From: Sphingobium sp. SYK-6
GTDB taxonomy: Bacteria > Pseudomonadota > Alphaproteobacteria > Sphingomonadales > Sphingomonadaceae
NCBI RefSeq assembly: GCF_000283515.1
Contig: NC_015976.1
Location: 2,202,501-2,266,500 of the forward strand
Length of the DNA stretch: 64,000 nt
Direction: 5' to 3'
This document shows, piece by piece, positions 34,921-43,198 of the stretch (position 1 is its first letter; every line of letters begins with the position of its first letter). Made by a program: the position numbers and the translations under genes. Below the pieces are notes generated by a model. That model ran no database searches. It was not told where the DNA came from and saw only the letters and a program-made list of their open reading frames with translations.

Positions 34921-35019
34921 ATGGAAGCGGAAGATGACACCGACGTGTCGTCATCTTTGTAAACTTCCAGACCGCAGCGCCCTGTTGGACGGGCATGGTC
35001 AGGCCGTCGTCGCGCCCTC
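34921..35019 (-). repeat. Copy A of a ~95-bp repeated hairpin element
   Basis: Hand alignment with 63905-63998 (plus strand) shows about 13 mismatches and one 3-base gap over roughly 90 positions. The centre is a dyad AAGATGAC/GTCATCTT (34931-34938 and 34950-34957) with an 11-base loop containing GACACGTC when read on the minus strand. The other copy has AAGTTGAC/GTCAACTT, so both arms changed together. It could be an operator or a structured RNA. Confidence 0.7.
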
Positions 35020-35152
35020 GCGCGGAACCCGCACTCTTCTTCCGGTGTCGACCAGCGCGCCGCCATCTCCGTGTCTCCGGCGCCCCTTGAACTTCCGCCG
35101 CATAACGACCTACAAGTCCGCACATTCCAGCCCGTTCACAAATGGTAGGCCC

Positions 35153-36514
35153 ATGACCAGCTCCACGCAGAACACCACGGACATCACCCAGGAGATCGCG
35201 CGCGTTTTCGCCCTGCAACAGGCCCATCAATGGGATGTGAAGGCCTCGAGCGCGGAGCAGCGCAAAGCGAAGCTCGCGAAACTGAAAGCCGCCGTGGAAG
35301 CGCATGCGGACGCGATCATCGCGGCCGTGCGGGAAGACACGCGCAAGCCCGAGGGCGAGATTCGCGTGACGGAAGTGCTGAACATCGTGAGCAACATCCA
35401 GCGGAACATCGACAATCTCGATGCGTGGATGGCGCCGACCGACGTCACTCCCTCGCTCAATCCCAATGACAGGGCGCAGATCATCCATGAAGCGCGGGGC
35501 GTATGCCTCATCCTGGGGCCCTGGAACTTCCCGCTCGGCCTGACCTTTGGTCCGCTGGCCGCAGCCGTTGCCGCCGGCAATTGCTGCATGGTCAAGCTGA
35601 CGGATCTGTGCCCGGCCACGGCCCGCGTGGCAGGCAAGATCGTCGGCGAAGTCTTCGACGAGAACGAGGTCGCGCTGTTCGAAGGCGATGTCGGCGTGGC
35701 GACCGCGCTGCTCGATCTTCCTTTCAACCACATCTTCTTCACGGGCAGCACGCGGGTCGGCAAGATCGTGATGGCCGCGGCGGCCAGGCACCTCGCCTCC
35801 GTGACCTTGGAACTGGGCGGCAAGTCCCCCGTCATCATCGATGAAGGCGCGGACATCGACAAGATCGCCGCCGATCTCGCCGGCGCCAAGCAGTTCAATG
35901 GCGGTCAGGCCTGCATCTGCCCGGACTATGTGTTCGTCAGGGAGGATCAGCAGGCGCAGCTCGTCGAGGGCTTCAAGGCCAATGTCGCGAAGAATCTCTA
36001 TGCGGAGGACGGCACGATCCGGAAGGAGAGCATCGCGCAGATCGTGAACGAGAGCAATTTTTCACGCGTGAAGGCTCTCTTCGACGATGCCGTCGCTCAG
36101 GGTGCGACCGTTGCCGTCGGCGGCGTGCTGGAAGAGGCGGACCGGACAGTCCATCCCACCATGCTCACCAACGTGACGCCGCAGATGAAGATCCTGCAGG
36201 AGGAGATCTTCGCGCCGCTCCTCCCCGTGATGACCTATGACAGTCTCGATCAGGCCATCGACTACATCGAAGCGCGGGACAAGCCGCTGGCGCTTTATGT
36301 CTACAGCGACAATGAAGCCAATGTGCAGAAGGTCCTCAACCGCACCTCATCGGGCGGCGTTACCGTCAATGGCGTGTTCTCGCATTATCTCGAGAATCAG
36401 CTTCCCTTCGGCGGTGTCAATCAGAGCGGCATGGGCAGCTATCACGGCTATTTCGGCTTCAAGGCCTTCTCGCATGAGCGGGCGGTCTACCTGCATCAGC
36501 ACGCTGCCGCCTGA
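35153..36514 (+). CDS. Aldehyde dehydrogenase (class 3 / coniferyl-aldehyde type)
   Basis: 453 residues from ATG 35153, where the family N-terminus begins; the frame upstream to 34838 only crosses the repeat region. The LGPWNFPLGLTFGPL segment, the NAD-binding FTGSTRVGKIV, the general base Glu in LELGGKSP and the catalytic Cys in NGGQACICPDYVF are intact. It oxidises aldehydes to acids with NAD(P). The short length and GGQxCIxPDY motif place it with membrane-associated or coniferyl-type ALDHs rather than the 490-residue class 1/2 enzymes. Confidence 0.92.
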   Translation: MTSSTQNTTDITQEIARVFALQQAHQWDVKASSAEQRKAKLAKLKAAVEAHADAIIAAVREDTRKPEGEIRVTEVLNIVSNIQRNIDNLDAWMAPTDVTPSLNPNDRAQIIHEARGVCLILGPWNFPLGLTFGPLAAAVAAGNCCMVKLTDLCPATARVAGKIVGEVFDENEVALFEGDVGVATALLDLPFNHIFFTGSTRVGKIVMAAAARHLASVTLELGGKSPVIIDEGADIDKIAADLAGAKQFNGGQACICPDYVFVREDQQAQLVEGFKANVAKNLYAEDGTIRKESIAQIVNESNFSRVKALFDDAVAQGATVAVGGVLEEADRTVHPTMLTNVTPQMKILQEEIFAPLLPVMTYDSLDQAIDYIEARDKPLALYVYSDNEANVQKVLNRTSSGGVTVNGVFSHYLENQLPFGGVNQSGMGSYHGYFGFKAFSHERAVYLHQHAAA

Positions 36515-36522
36515 TTCGTTAG

Positions 36523-36552
36523 ACCGGGGACGGCGCATCACGCCGCCCCGGT
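36523..36552. terminator. Hairpin between convergent ALDH and pfkB genes
   Basis: ACCGGGG-a-CGGCG (36523-36535) pairs with CGCCG-CCCCGGT (36541-36552) around a CATCA loop, with one bulged A. It lies between two convergent stops and probably terminates both. No long U-tract follows. Confidence 0.65.
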
Positions 36553-36565
36553 GTCACGGCCGGTC

Positions 36566-37516
36566 TCACCCGATGACGCGCGCCGCGCTCAACGGCGCAA
36601 CTTCCCGATACAGGCGCTCCACGTCTTCCCTGCGACACAGGTCCGTGCCCGGGGTCAACACAGCAGCCGCGCCGGCAGCGATGCCATAGCGGAACGCCTC
36701 GGTCACATCCCGGCCGTTGGCCAGGGCGAAGACCATGGCGGCGAGAAAACTGTCCCCCGCCCCGACCGCGCTCATCGCCTGCACGGCAATGGTCGGAAGG
36801 CAGACGACCTCATCTCCATGGGCAAGCAAGGCGCCTTCATGGCCCATGGTGACGGCCATGTAGTGCGTCTGGCCGCTCTGCACGAAAGCCCGCGCCGCGT
36901 CGGCGATCTCCCGCAGACCCTCCAGCGGCTTGCCGACCAGCGCCTGCAACTCACCGAGGCTGGGCTTCACGAGAAAGACGCCGCCCGCGTCCAGCGTCGC
37001 CTTCAATGCGGCGCCCGAGGTATCCAGCACGAACCGGATGCCGCGCTGCCGGCACGCGGCAAGCGCCCGCGCATAGAAATCCTCGGGCACCCCGGGGGCA
37101 AGCGAGCCGCTCGCAACGAAATAGTCGCACCCGGCCTGCGCGATCTCGGCCAGGCAGCGCTCGCACTCCTCTTCCGTGAACGACGGCCCCGCCGGCACGA
37201 CCCGATATTCCTTGCCGCTCTCCCGATCATAGAGAGAGGCGCTGATCCGGGTGCTGCCTGCGATCGGGATCCGGTGGCGAACCATCTGGTGGAGATCGAG
37301 CAGGCCGTCGAGCGCCACGCCCGTCGCCCCGCCCGAGGCATAATAAGCCCGCGCCGTTCCGCCGAGGCGAGCGATCACGCGCGATATGTTGATGCCGCCA
37401 CCGCCGGGATCATAATGCTCGCCCTGCGTGCGCATCTTGTGCGTGTGAAAGACGCGGTCCGTCTCATAGGCCGCGTCGATGGTCGGGTTCATCGTGAAGG
37501 TGGCTATCCTGTCCAT
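36566..37516 (-). CDS. pfkB: 6-phosphofructokinase 2 (PfkB family)
   Basis: 316 residues, closely similar in layout to E. coli PfkB: TFTMNPTIDAAYET at the start, EPGGGGIN-equivalent DPGGGGINISRVIARLGG, ASGSLAPGVP, VKPSLGELQALVGK and the catalytic-base motif AVGAGDSFLAAM, ending with GTDLCRREDVERLY. It should phosphorylate fructose-6-phosphate (or a related sugar phosphate such as tagatose-6-phosphate). No pts or tagatose genes are adjacent. It is divergent from the efflux gene at 37744. Confidence 0.88.
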   Translation of the reverse strand: MDRIATFTMNPTIDAAYETDRVFHTHKMRTQGEHYDPGGGGINISRVIARLGGTARAYYASGGATGVALDGLLDLHQMVRHRIPIAGSTRISASLYDRESGKEYRVVPAGPSFTEEECERCLAEIAQAGCDYFVASGSLAPGVPEDFYARALAACRQRGIRFVLDTSGAALKATLDAGGVFLVKPSLGELQALVGKPLEGLREIADAARAFVQSGQTHYMAVTMGHEGALLAHGDEVVCLPTIAVQAMSAVGAGDSFLAAMVFALANGRDVTEAFRYGIAAGAAAVLTPGTDLCRREDVERLYREVAPLSAARVIG

Positions 37517-37743
37517 GGGACGAGCCTAAAGCATTTTGAGGCACGGAGGAAACAGCCCCCGGGTCGGAAAAATACCTAAGTCCGAACGTCCTGCTCGGCA
37601 CGTGGCGACGAGCCCCTCTCATCAGGGCTGGACCCGGCGCTCGCCATGGGCGACAGGGCCGGCATGATCGTCCGACACGATATCGCCCGATGCACCAAAC
37701 GCCATCCCCCGGCTCGGGATCTGGCCACCAACGGGACCGACTG

Positions 37744-39138
37744 ATGGATCGCAGCGGCAACGGGCAGGCAACGGCGACCTCCTCGACACCTGCTCACACG
37801 CCTTCCTTTTCCGACGGACTGCCGACACCCCGGCGCTACTGGGCACTGGTCGGCCTCTGGGCAGGGATGGCGATCTCGGTCATCGACGGGTCGTTCGTCA
37901 ACATCGCACTGCCCTCGATTGCGCGCGATCTTTCCATCAGCCCCGCCTCGGCCACCTGGGTCATCACGACTTTCCAGATCGCGATGGTGATGGGCATCCT
38001 GCCCTTCTCGGCGCTTGGGGAGCGACTGGGCTATGGGCGCGTCTATCTCGTCGGCATGTCGCTTTTCGTGCTGATGTCGCTGGTCTGCTCGCTCGCGCCG
38101 GACCTGGAAACGCTGGCGATATGCCGCTTCCTGCAAGGGATCGGCGCTGCGGCGATGATGGCGATCAACGGCGCGCAGATACGGCATACCTGGCCGCGAT
38201 CCCTGCTCGGCCGGGGGATCGGCTATAATGCCGTCGTCGTTTCCAGTGTCGCGGCGAGCGGTCCGGCGGTCGCGGGGTTCATCCTGTCCTTCGCGAGCTG
38301 GCACTGGCTCTTCCTCGTCAACGTGCCCATCGGCCTTGCCGCGCTCGCACTAGTCATGCGCTTCGGGCCGCGCACGCCGCCCACGGCGACCACGTTCGAC
38401 TGGCAAGGCGCTCTGCTCAGCGCGCTCATGTTTGCCGCTTTCTTCCTCGCCGCCTCGGATGCGGCGCATGGCCACTGGTCGGTTGGGATGAGCCTCGCCG
38501 TCGCTTTCGGCTTCGTCATGGGCTTCTGGCTGTTCCGGCGCGCCCAGTCCGGATCGCGTCCCATCCTCCCTCTCGATCTCCTGCGAATCGGCCGCATGCG
38601 CCTGGCTTATGGGGCGTCCATCTGTGCGTTCGGTTCGTTGATGGTCATGATGGTCGTGCTGCCCTTCTTTCTGGAAGGCACGCGCCGGATCGAGCCCGCC
38701 ATGGTCGGGCTGGTGCTACTCCCGCTGCCGATCGCCCTTGCCGTCTCCGCGCCGCTCGCGGGGCGCTTTGCGGACAGGAGCTGGGCCGGCCTGATGAGCG
38801 CAGCGGGCCTCACGCTGCTCGCGCTGGCGCTGGCCCTGATGGCATGGATGCTCCCGCATCACCCCCCGCTGAAACTCCTTGCCCTGCTCACCGGGCTTTG
38901 CGGCATCGGCTTCGGCCTGTTCCAGTCGCCCAACAACAATGTCATGCTGCGTACCGCGCCGATCGAGCGGGCGGGCGCCGCTGCCGGCATGCAGGCCATC
39001 TGCCGTCTGCTTGGCCAGACCATGGGCGCGCTGGTCGCCGCGCTCTGCCTGGGATCGACCGAGCAGGGCCCACTGCTGGCATTGGGCGTCGCCGCAGTCC
39101 TCGCCCTCCTGGCCGCAGCGAGCGCGAGCCGCCGTTGA
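37744..39138 (+). CDS. MFS transporter, DHA2 (14-TM) type
   Basis: 464 residues from ATG 37744; an upstream ATG at 37690 is possible. Motif C-like segment VIDGSFVNIALPSIARDL in the first helix and GxLADRxGRR-like LGERLGYGRVYLVGM between helices 2 and 3 are typical of DHA2 drug/proton antiporters. About fourteen hydrophobic segments are visible. It probably exports toxic or amphipathic compounds. It is convergent with the TetR gene (55 bp apart), so control by that TetR is possible but not shown. Confidence 0.9.
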   Translation: MDRSGNGQATATSSTPAHTPSFSDGLPTPRRYWALVGLWAGMAISVIDGSFVNIALPSIARDLSISPASATWVITTFQIAMVMGILPFSALGERLGYGRVYLVGMSLFVLMSLVCSLAPDLETLAICRFLQGIGAAAMMAINGAQIRHTWPRSLLGRGIGYNAVVVSSVAASGPAVAGFILSFASWHWLFLVNVPIGLAALALVMRFGPRTPPTATTFDWQGALLSALMFAAFFLAASDAAHGHWSVGMSLAVAFGFVMGFWLFRRAQSGSRPILPLDLLRIGRMRLAYGASICAFGSLMVMMVVLPFFLEGTRRIEPAMVGLVLLPLPIALAVSAPLAGRFADRSWAGLMSAAGLTLLALALALMAWMLPHHPPLKLLALLTGLCGIGFGLFQSPNNNVMLRTAPIERAGAAAGMQAICRLLGQTMGALVAALCLGSTEQGPLLALGVAAVLALLAAASASRR

Positions 39139-39193
39139 ATCTGCTGGCGTCGCGGATTCGGGATTCGGCTGCCGACACCCCAAATCCAGCGGC

Positions 39194-39820
39194 TCAACCC
39201 GGCTGGCGCGTAATCCCCTTCTGAAGGATCGAGGCCGCGGCCTCGGTGATCTCCTCGATGGAGGCGTCTTCGGACCAGATGCAATAGCGCAGGCCCAGGA
39301 ACACATTCATGCCCATGATCGCCCAGGCATGAGCTTCTCCCAGCCCCTCGCGGAACTCCCCCGACTCGCCGCCCTTGCGCAGGCGCTCGCCAATGCGCTG
39401 CGCGGTCGTCTCGTAATGCCGGCGATAGCTGGCGGGATCGACGAACTCCGCTTCATCGACGATCCGGTAGATTTCCTTGTGGTCCCGGGCAAAGCCCAGA
39501 AACGCGGCCAGCGCAGCCCGCTCCGTGGTCAGGGCCGTCATTTCTCCTGCCAACGCCTCGCGCGCCACCATCCGCACCCTGTCGCTCATGTCATTCACGA
39601 GCGCGCGGAACACTTCGTCCTTCGAATCGAAGTAGGTGTAGAAGGTCCCCAGCGCGGTGCCCGCCCGGCTGGTAATCCCGGTGATGGACGCGTCATGGAA
39701 CCCCTTCTCGCCGAACTCCGCAGCGGCGGAATCGAGCAGCTTGCGCAAGGTCCGGCGTCCGCGCTCGGTGCGCGGCTCCTTGCCGGAAGAGGGGGGAACG
39801 GGGGTCGGCACTGTTGTCAT
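39194..39820 (-). CDS. TetR-family repressor, divergent from TonB receptor
   Basis: 208 residues from ATG 39820; the longer frame to 39940 runs through the promoter region. The N-terminal DNA-binding domain reads TLRKLLDSAAAEFGEKGFHDASITGITSRAG, with TFYTYFDSKDEVF ending the HTH. The remaining helical part is the ligand domain. It faces a perfect inverted repeat (39865-39884) in the 112-bp divergent gap and probably represses the TonB receptor operon in the absence of its ligand. Confidence 0.92.
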   Translation of the reverse strand: MTTVPTPVPPSSGKEPRTERGRRTLRKLLDSAAAEFGEKGFHDASITGITSRAGTALGTFYTYFDSKDEVFRALVNDMSDRVRMVAREALAGEMTALTTERAALAAFLGFARDHKEIYRIVDEAEFVDPASYRRHYETTAQRIGERLRKGGESGEFREGLGEAHAWAIMGMNVFLGLRYCIWSEDASIEEITEAAASILQKGITRQPG

Positions 39821-39864
39821 GAAAGCACAGCTAGAGGGTTCGATAGCCCAAGGCAAACAGGAGA

Positions 39865-39884
39865 AGTTGAAACTTGGTTCAACT
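39865..39884. promoter_or_regulatory. TetR operator candidate overlapping the receptor promoter
   Basis: AGTTGAA (39865-39871), six bases, TTCAACT (39878-39884) is a perfect 7-bp dyad. TTGAAA (39867-39872) and TATGAG (39890-39895), 17 bp apart, form a possible plus-strand promoter that the dyad would block. Confidence 0.6.
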
Positions 39885-39932
39885 ATCAATATGAGTCGGG
39901 CCAACAACAATGGTCCATGGGAGAGAGATGCA

Positions 39933-42299
39933 GTGAGCAAGGCTCATTTTCTCAAGAATTGCGCGAATCCGTTTGCTCTGGCAGCGATGGCCTGTTCCGG
40001 TCTTGCCTTTGGCATGCCCCTTCACGCCCAGACCGCGGGCGACAGCGCCTCGGACGATGATGCTGCTGCAATCGTCGTGACGGCCCGCCGCCGCGAAGAA
40101 CGTCTCGTCGATGTTCCCATCGCCGTCACCACCTTCAGCGGTGCGGATCTCGAGAAGCGCGGCGCGCTCGACATCACGGATCTCGGCAGCACGACGCCCA
40201 ACATCACCATGGAAGTGTCGCGCGGCACCAATTCCACCCTCTCCGCCTTCATTCGCGGCGTCGGCCAGCAGGACCCGGTGTCCGGCTTCGAACAGGGCGT
40301 CGGCATCTATCTCGATGATGTCTATCTCAATCGCCCGCAGGCGGCCGTGCTGGACATCTATGACGTCGAGCGCATCGAGGTGCTGCGCGGGCCGCAGGGC
40401 ACGCTCTACGGGCGCAACACCATCGGCGGTGCCGTCAAATATGTGACCAAGCTCCTGCCGCAGGATTTCTCTCTGCGCGTGAAGGGCACTTATGGCAGCT
40501 ACGATCAGGCTGACGGCATCGTTACGGTGTCCGGTCCGCTCGGCGACATCGTGCGCGTCGGCGCTTCGGTTGCGCGCTTGTCGCGCGGCGGCTTCGGCAC
40601 GAACCTCACCAACGGCCTCGAGAACTACAACAAGGATATCTGGGCGGGACGCGGGACGCTGGAAATCGGCGGCTATGGCGAGCCCGTGCTGATCCGCATC
40701 TCCGGCGACTATACCAAGGACGACAGCAATCCGCGCGGCGGTCATCGCCTGATCCCGAGCCGCGTATCCGGCGCGCCGGTTCTCGATGATGTGTTCGACA
40801 CGCGCGGCGCGCTCAATGATCCCAAGCAGTTTGTCGAGGCTTACGGCCTTGCCGCGAATGTCTCGGCGGATCTTGGTTCGGGCTTCACCTTCCGCTCGAT
40901 CACCGGCTGGCGCAAGGATGACAGCGCCTCGCCCATCGATTTCGATGCGCTCGCGGCGATCGATGTGGACGTGCCGGCATTCTACCGCAACGAGCAGTTC
41001 AGCCAGGAACTGCAGATCCTGTATGATAATGACGGCCCGCTAACCGGCCTCATTGGCGGCTATTATCTGAGCGCGAAGGCGGACACGCAGTTCGACGTGC
41101 GCCTGTTCACGACGCTGGCCGGCCTGACCGCTTTCACCGAAGCCAATGTCGACACCGAGACCTTCGCCGTCTTCGCCGACTTCAGCTACGACATCACGGA
41201 TCAGCTCAGCCTCTCGCTGGGCGGCCGCTATACCTGGGATACGCGCAGGGCAGGCATCCTGCGCCAGAATTATCTCGGCGGCGGCTCGCCGGTCTTCGGC
41301 GGCGCGGGCGTGCCGCTCGGTGCTCCCAGCACCAATTTCAACGGCGAGCGGGATTTCAACAAGTTCACCCCGCGCGTCTCGCTCAGCTTCCAGCCCGACC
41401 GGGATCACAATATCTACGCAAGCTTCTCGCAGGGCTTCAAGGGCGGCGGGTTCGATCCGCGTGGTGTCGGTGTGAACGCACCGACGACCAACCCCAGCGG
41501 CGTGCCGAGCGAAGCCGAAGTCGCCGCCTATCTGAGCTTCCGTCCGGAGACGGTGGACAGCTACGAGATCGGCTACAAGGGCAATCTGCTCGATGGCGCG
41601 GTCTATCTCGCGCTCGCCGCCTTCCGCATGGACTACAAGGACGTGCAGATCCCCGGTTCGGCGGGTTGCACCGTTGGCGGCATCCCCACCTTCTGCGGGA
41701 TCATCACCAATGCCGGCAAGGCGCGCTTCCAGGGCATCGAGGCGGAAACCAATGTCCGCCTTGCCCGCAGCTTCATGACCGCTGGCGACCGGCTGACCTT
41801 CGCCGGGTCGCTTGGTTATATCGATGCCAAGTACAAGGAGTATATCACGCAGATCGCAGGCGTCGGCCCCGTCGACGTCGCGGATTTCCGCAAGGTGCAG
41901 AACACGCCCCGGTGGACCGCCAGCGGCACGCTCGCTTACGTGACGCCGATCGGCGATGGCGATCTGAACCTCAGCTCCACCGTTTCATGGCGCGGCCGGA
42001 CCTACCAGTTCGAGATCCCCAACCCCTATATCGACCAGTCGAACTATGCGCTGTGGGATGCGAGCCTTGTCTATACCGCGCCGGACGATCGCTGGAGCAT
42101 CGGCGTCCATGGCAAGAACCTGACGGACAAGCGCTACAAGACGTCCGGCTACACCTTCGTGGCGGCCGATCCCCGCACCGGTGCGCTGATCAGGAATGCC
42201 AACGGAAATCTGACGCCGACGCTTGGCACGGAAGGCACCTTGACCGCTTTCTACGGCAACCCGCGCCAGGTCTTCGTGACAGCGACGCTGGGCTTCTGA
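39933..42299 (+). CDS. TonB-dependent outer-membrane receptor
   Basis: 788 residues from GTG 39933, preceded by GGGAGAGAG; the frame to 39657 overlaps the TetR gene. A signal peptide (ANPFALAAMACSGLAFGMPLHA) precedes the mature protein. A TonB-box-like IVVTARRREE follows, then the plug (VPIAVTTFSG, VLRGPQGTLYGRNTIGGA) and a long beta-barrel ending in an aromatic residue (VFVTATLGF). It takes up a substrate too large or scarce for porins, energised by TonB. The hydrolase and MFS genes downstream suggest an organic nutrient rather than iron. Confidence 0.95.
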   Translation: MSKAHFLKNCANPFALAAMACSGLAFGMPLHAQTAGDSASDDDAAAIVVTARRREERLVDVPIAVTTFSGADLEKRGALDITDLGSTTPNITMEVSRGTNSTLSAFIRGVGQQDPVSGFEQGVGIYLDDVYLNRPQAAVLDIYDVERIEVLRGPQGTLYGRNTIGGAVKYVTKLLPQDFSLRVKGTYGSYDQADGIVTVSGPLGDIVRVGASVARLSRGGFGTNLTNGLENYNKDIWAGRGTLEIGGYGEPVLIRISGDYTKDDSNPRGGHRLIPSRVSGAPVLDDVFDTRGALNDPKQFVEAYGLAANVSADLGSGFTFRSITGWRKDDSASPIDFDALAAIDVDVPAFYRNEQFSQELQILYDNDGPLTGLIGGYYLSAKADTQFDVRLFTTLAGLTAFTEANVDTETFAVFADFSYDITDQLSLSLGGRYTWDTRRAGILRQNYLGGGSPVFGGAGVPLGAPSTNFNGERDFNKFTPRVSLSFQPDRDHNIYASFSQGFKGGGFDPRGVGVNAPTTNPSGVPSEAEVAAYLSFRPETVDSYEIGYKGNLLDGAVYLALAAFRMDYKDVQIPGSAGCTVGGIPTFCGIITNAGKARFQGIEAETNVRLARSFMTAGDRLTFAGSLGYIDAKYKEYITQIAGVGPVDVADFRKVQNTPRWTASGTLAYVTPIGDGDLNLSSTVSWRGRTYQFEIPNPYIDQSNYALWDASLVYTAPDDRWSIGVHGKNLTDKRYKTSGYTFVAADPRTGALIRNANGNLTPTLGTEGTLTAFYGNPRQVFVTATLGF

Positions 42300-42325
42300 G
42301 CGACGATGCCCGAGCACCACGCGCG

Positions 42326-43198
42326 ATGAACGACGTCACCGCCTACGAGTCGCACCGTTTTGTCAGCGCAGACGGTCGGCTCGGCCTCTTCGCCCGGATT
42401 TATCCGGGTGAAGAGGCACCGCTCCTGCTGTTGCACGGGCTCACCCGCAACAGCGCCGACTTCGAGCCTCTCGCCCGTCATCTGGCCGGACACTACCGGC
42501 TGATCGTGCCCGATCAGCGCGGGCGGGGCCTGTCGGCGCGGGACAGCGAACCGGAAAATTATCGACCGGACATCTATGTGGCCGACATGTTTGCCCTGCT
42601 GGATGAGCTGGGTATCGAGCGCGTCGGTTTGATCGGCACGTCGATGGGTGGGCTCATGGCCATGATGATGGCGGCGATGCAGCCGCAACGCATCAGCGCC
42701 ATCGTCCTCAACGATATCGGGCCCAAGCTCGATCCCGAGGGGCTTGCCCGCATCCAGGGCTATGTCGGCGGCGGCGCGGCCTTCCCTGGCTGGAAGGACG
42801 CGGCGGATCGTTGCGCGGCGATAAACGCCGGGGCCTTTGTCGACTTCGATGATGCGGACTGGATGGCCTTCGCACGCCGGACCTGCCACGAAATGCCCGA
42901 CGGAACCGTGCGCTTCGCTTATGATCCCGCCATCGCCGTCAGCATCAGCGGCGATGAACCGGCCACTGTTCCGCCCGATCTCTGGCCCTTGTGGGACGTG
43001 CTCGATGCCGTGCCCGCCCTCGTCCTTCGTGGCGCCCTGTCGGACCTGCTTGCACCGGAAACGGTCGCGCAGATGGGCGAGCGCCATGGCGGCCCCTTCA
43101 CGGGAGTCGAAGTGCCTCTGCGCGGCCATGCGCCCTTGCTCGACGAGCCGGCGGCGCTTAGCGCCATCCTGCCATTCCTGCGAGAGCATGTCGGATAG
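42326..43198 (+). CDS. Alpha/beta hydrolase
   Basis: 290 residues from ATG 42326, chosen because the hydrolase N-terminus (DGRLGLFARIYPGEEAPLLLLHG) follows; the frame upstream is a shadow of the receptor. Nucleophile elbow GTSMGG, DQRGRG oxyanion region, an acid Asp in SDLLAPE, and catalytic His in LRGHAPLLDEP are present. It may cleave an ester or related bond in the imported compound. Only 26 bp separate it from the receptor, and its TAG directly abuts the next ATG. Confidence 0.92.
   Translation: MNDVTAYESHRFVSADGRLGLFARIYPGEEAPLLLLHGLTRNSADFEPLARHLAGHYRLIVPDQRGRGLSARDSEPENYRPDIYVADMFALLDELGIERVGLIGTSMGGLMAMMMAAMQPQRISAIVLNDIGPKLDPEGLARIQGYVGGGAAFPGWKDAADRCAAINAGAFVDFDDADWMAFARRTCHEMPDGTVRFAYDPAIAVSISGDEPATVPPDLWPLWDVLDAVPALVLRGALSDLLAPETVAQMGERHGGPFTGVEVPLRGHAPLLDEPAALSAILPFLREHVG

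Larger units (their letters stand above)
34448..35152. other. 705-bp region without a convincing gene; carries two repeat elements
   Basis: Between the exported hydrolase and the aldehyde dehydrogenase. It holds a 166-bp inverted-repeat element (34482-34647), an AG/GC-rich stretch around 34660-34730, and copy A of a hairpin element (34921-35019). The open frames across it (for example 34561-34962 plus, 34497-34733 minus) follow the repeats rather than any recognisable family. Confidence 0.7.

Noticed and set aside
34561..34962. 133-codon plus-strand frame in the repeat region
   Set aside because: Covers two repeat elements and an AG-rich tract; no ribosome-binding site or homology signal.
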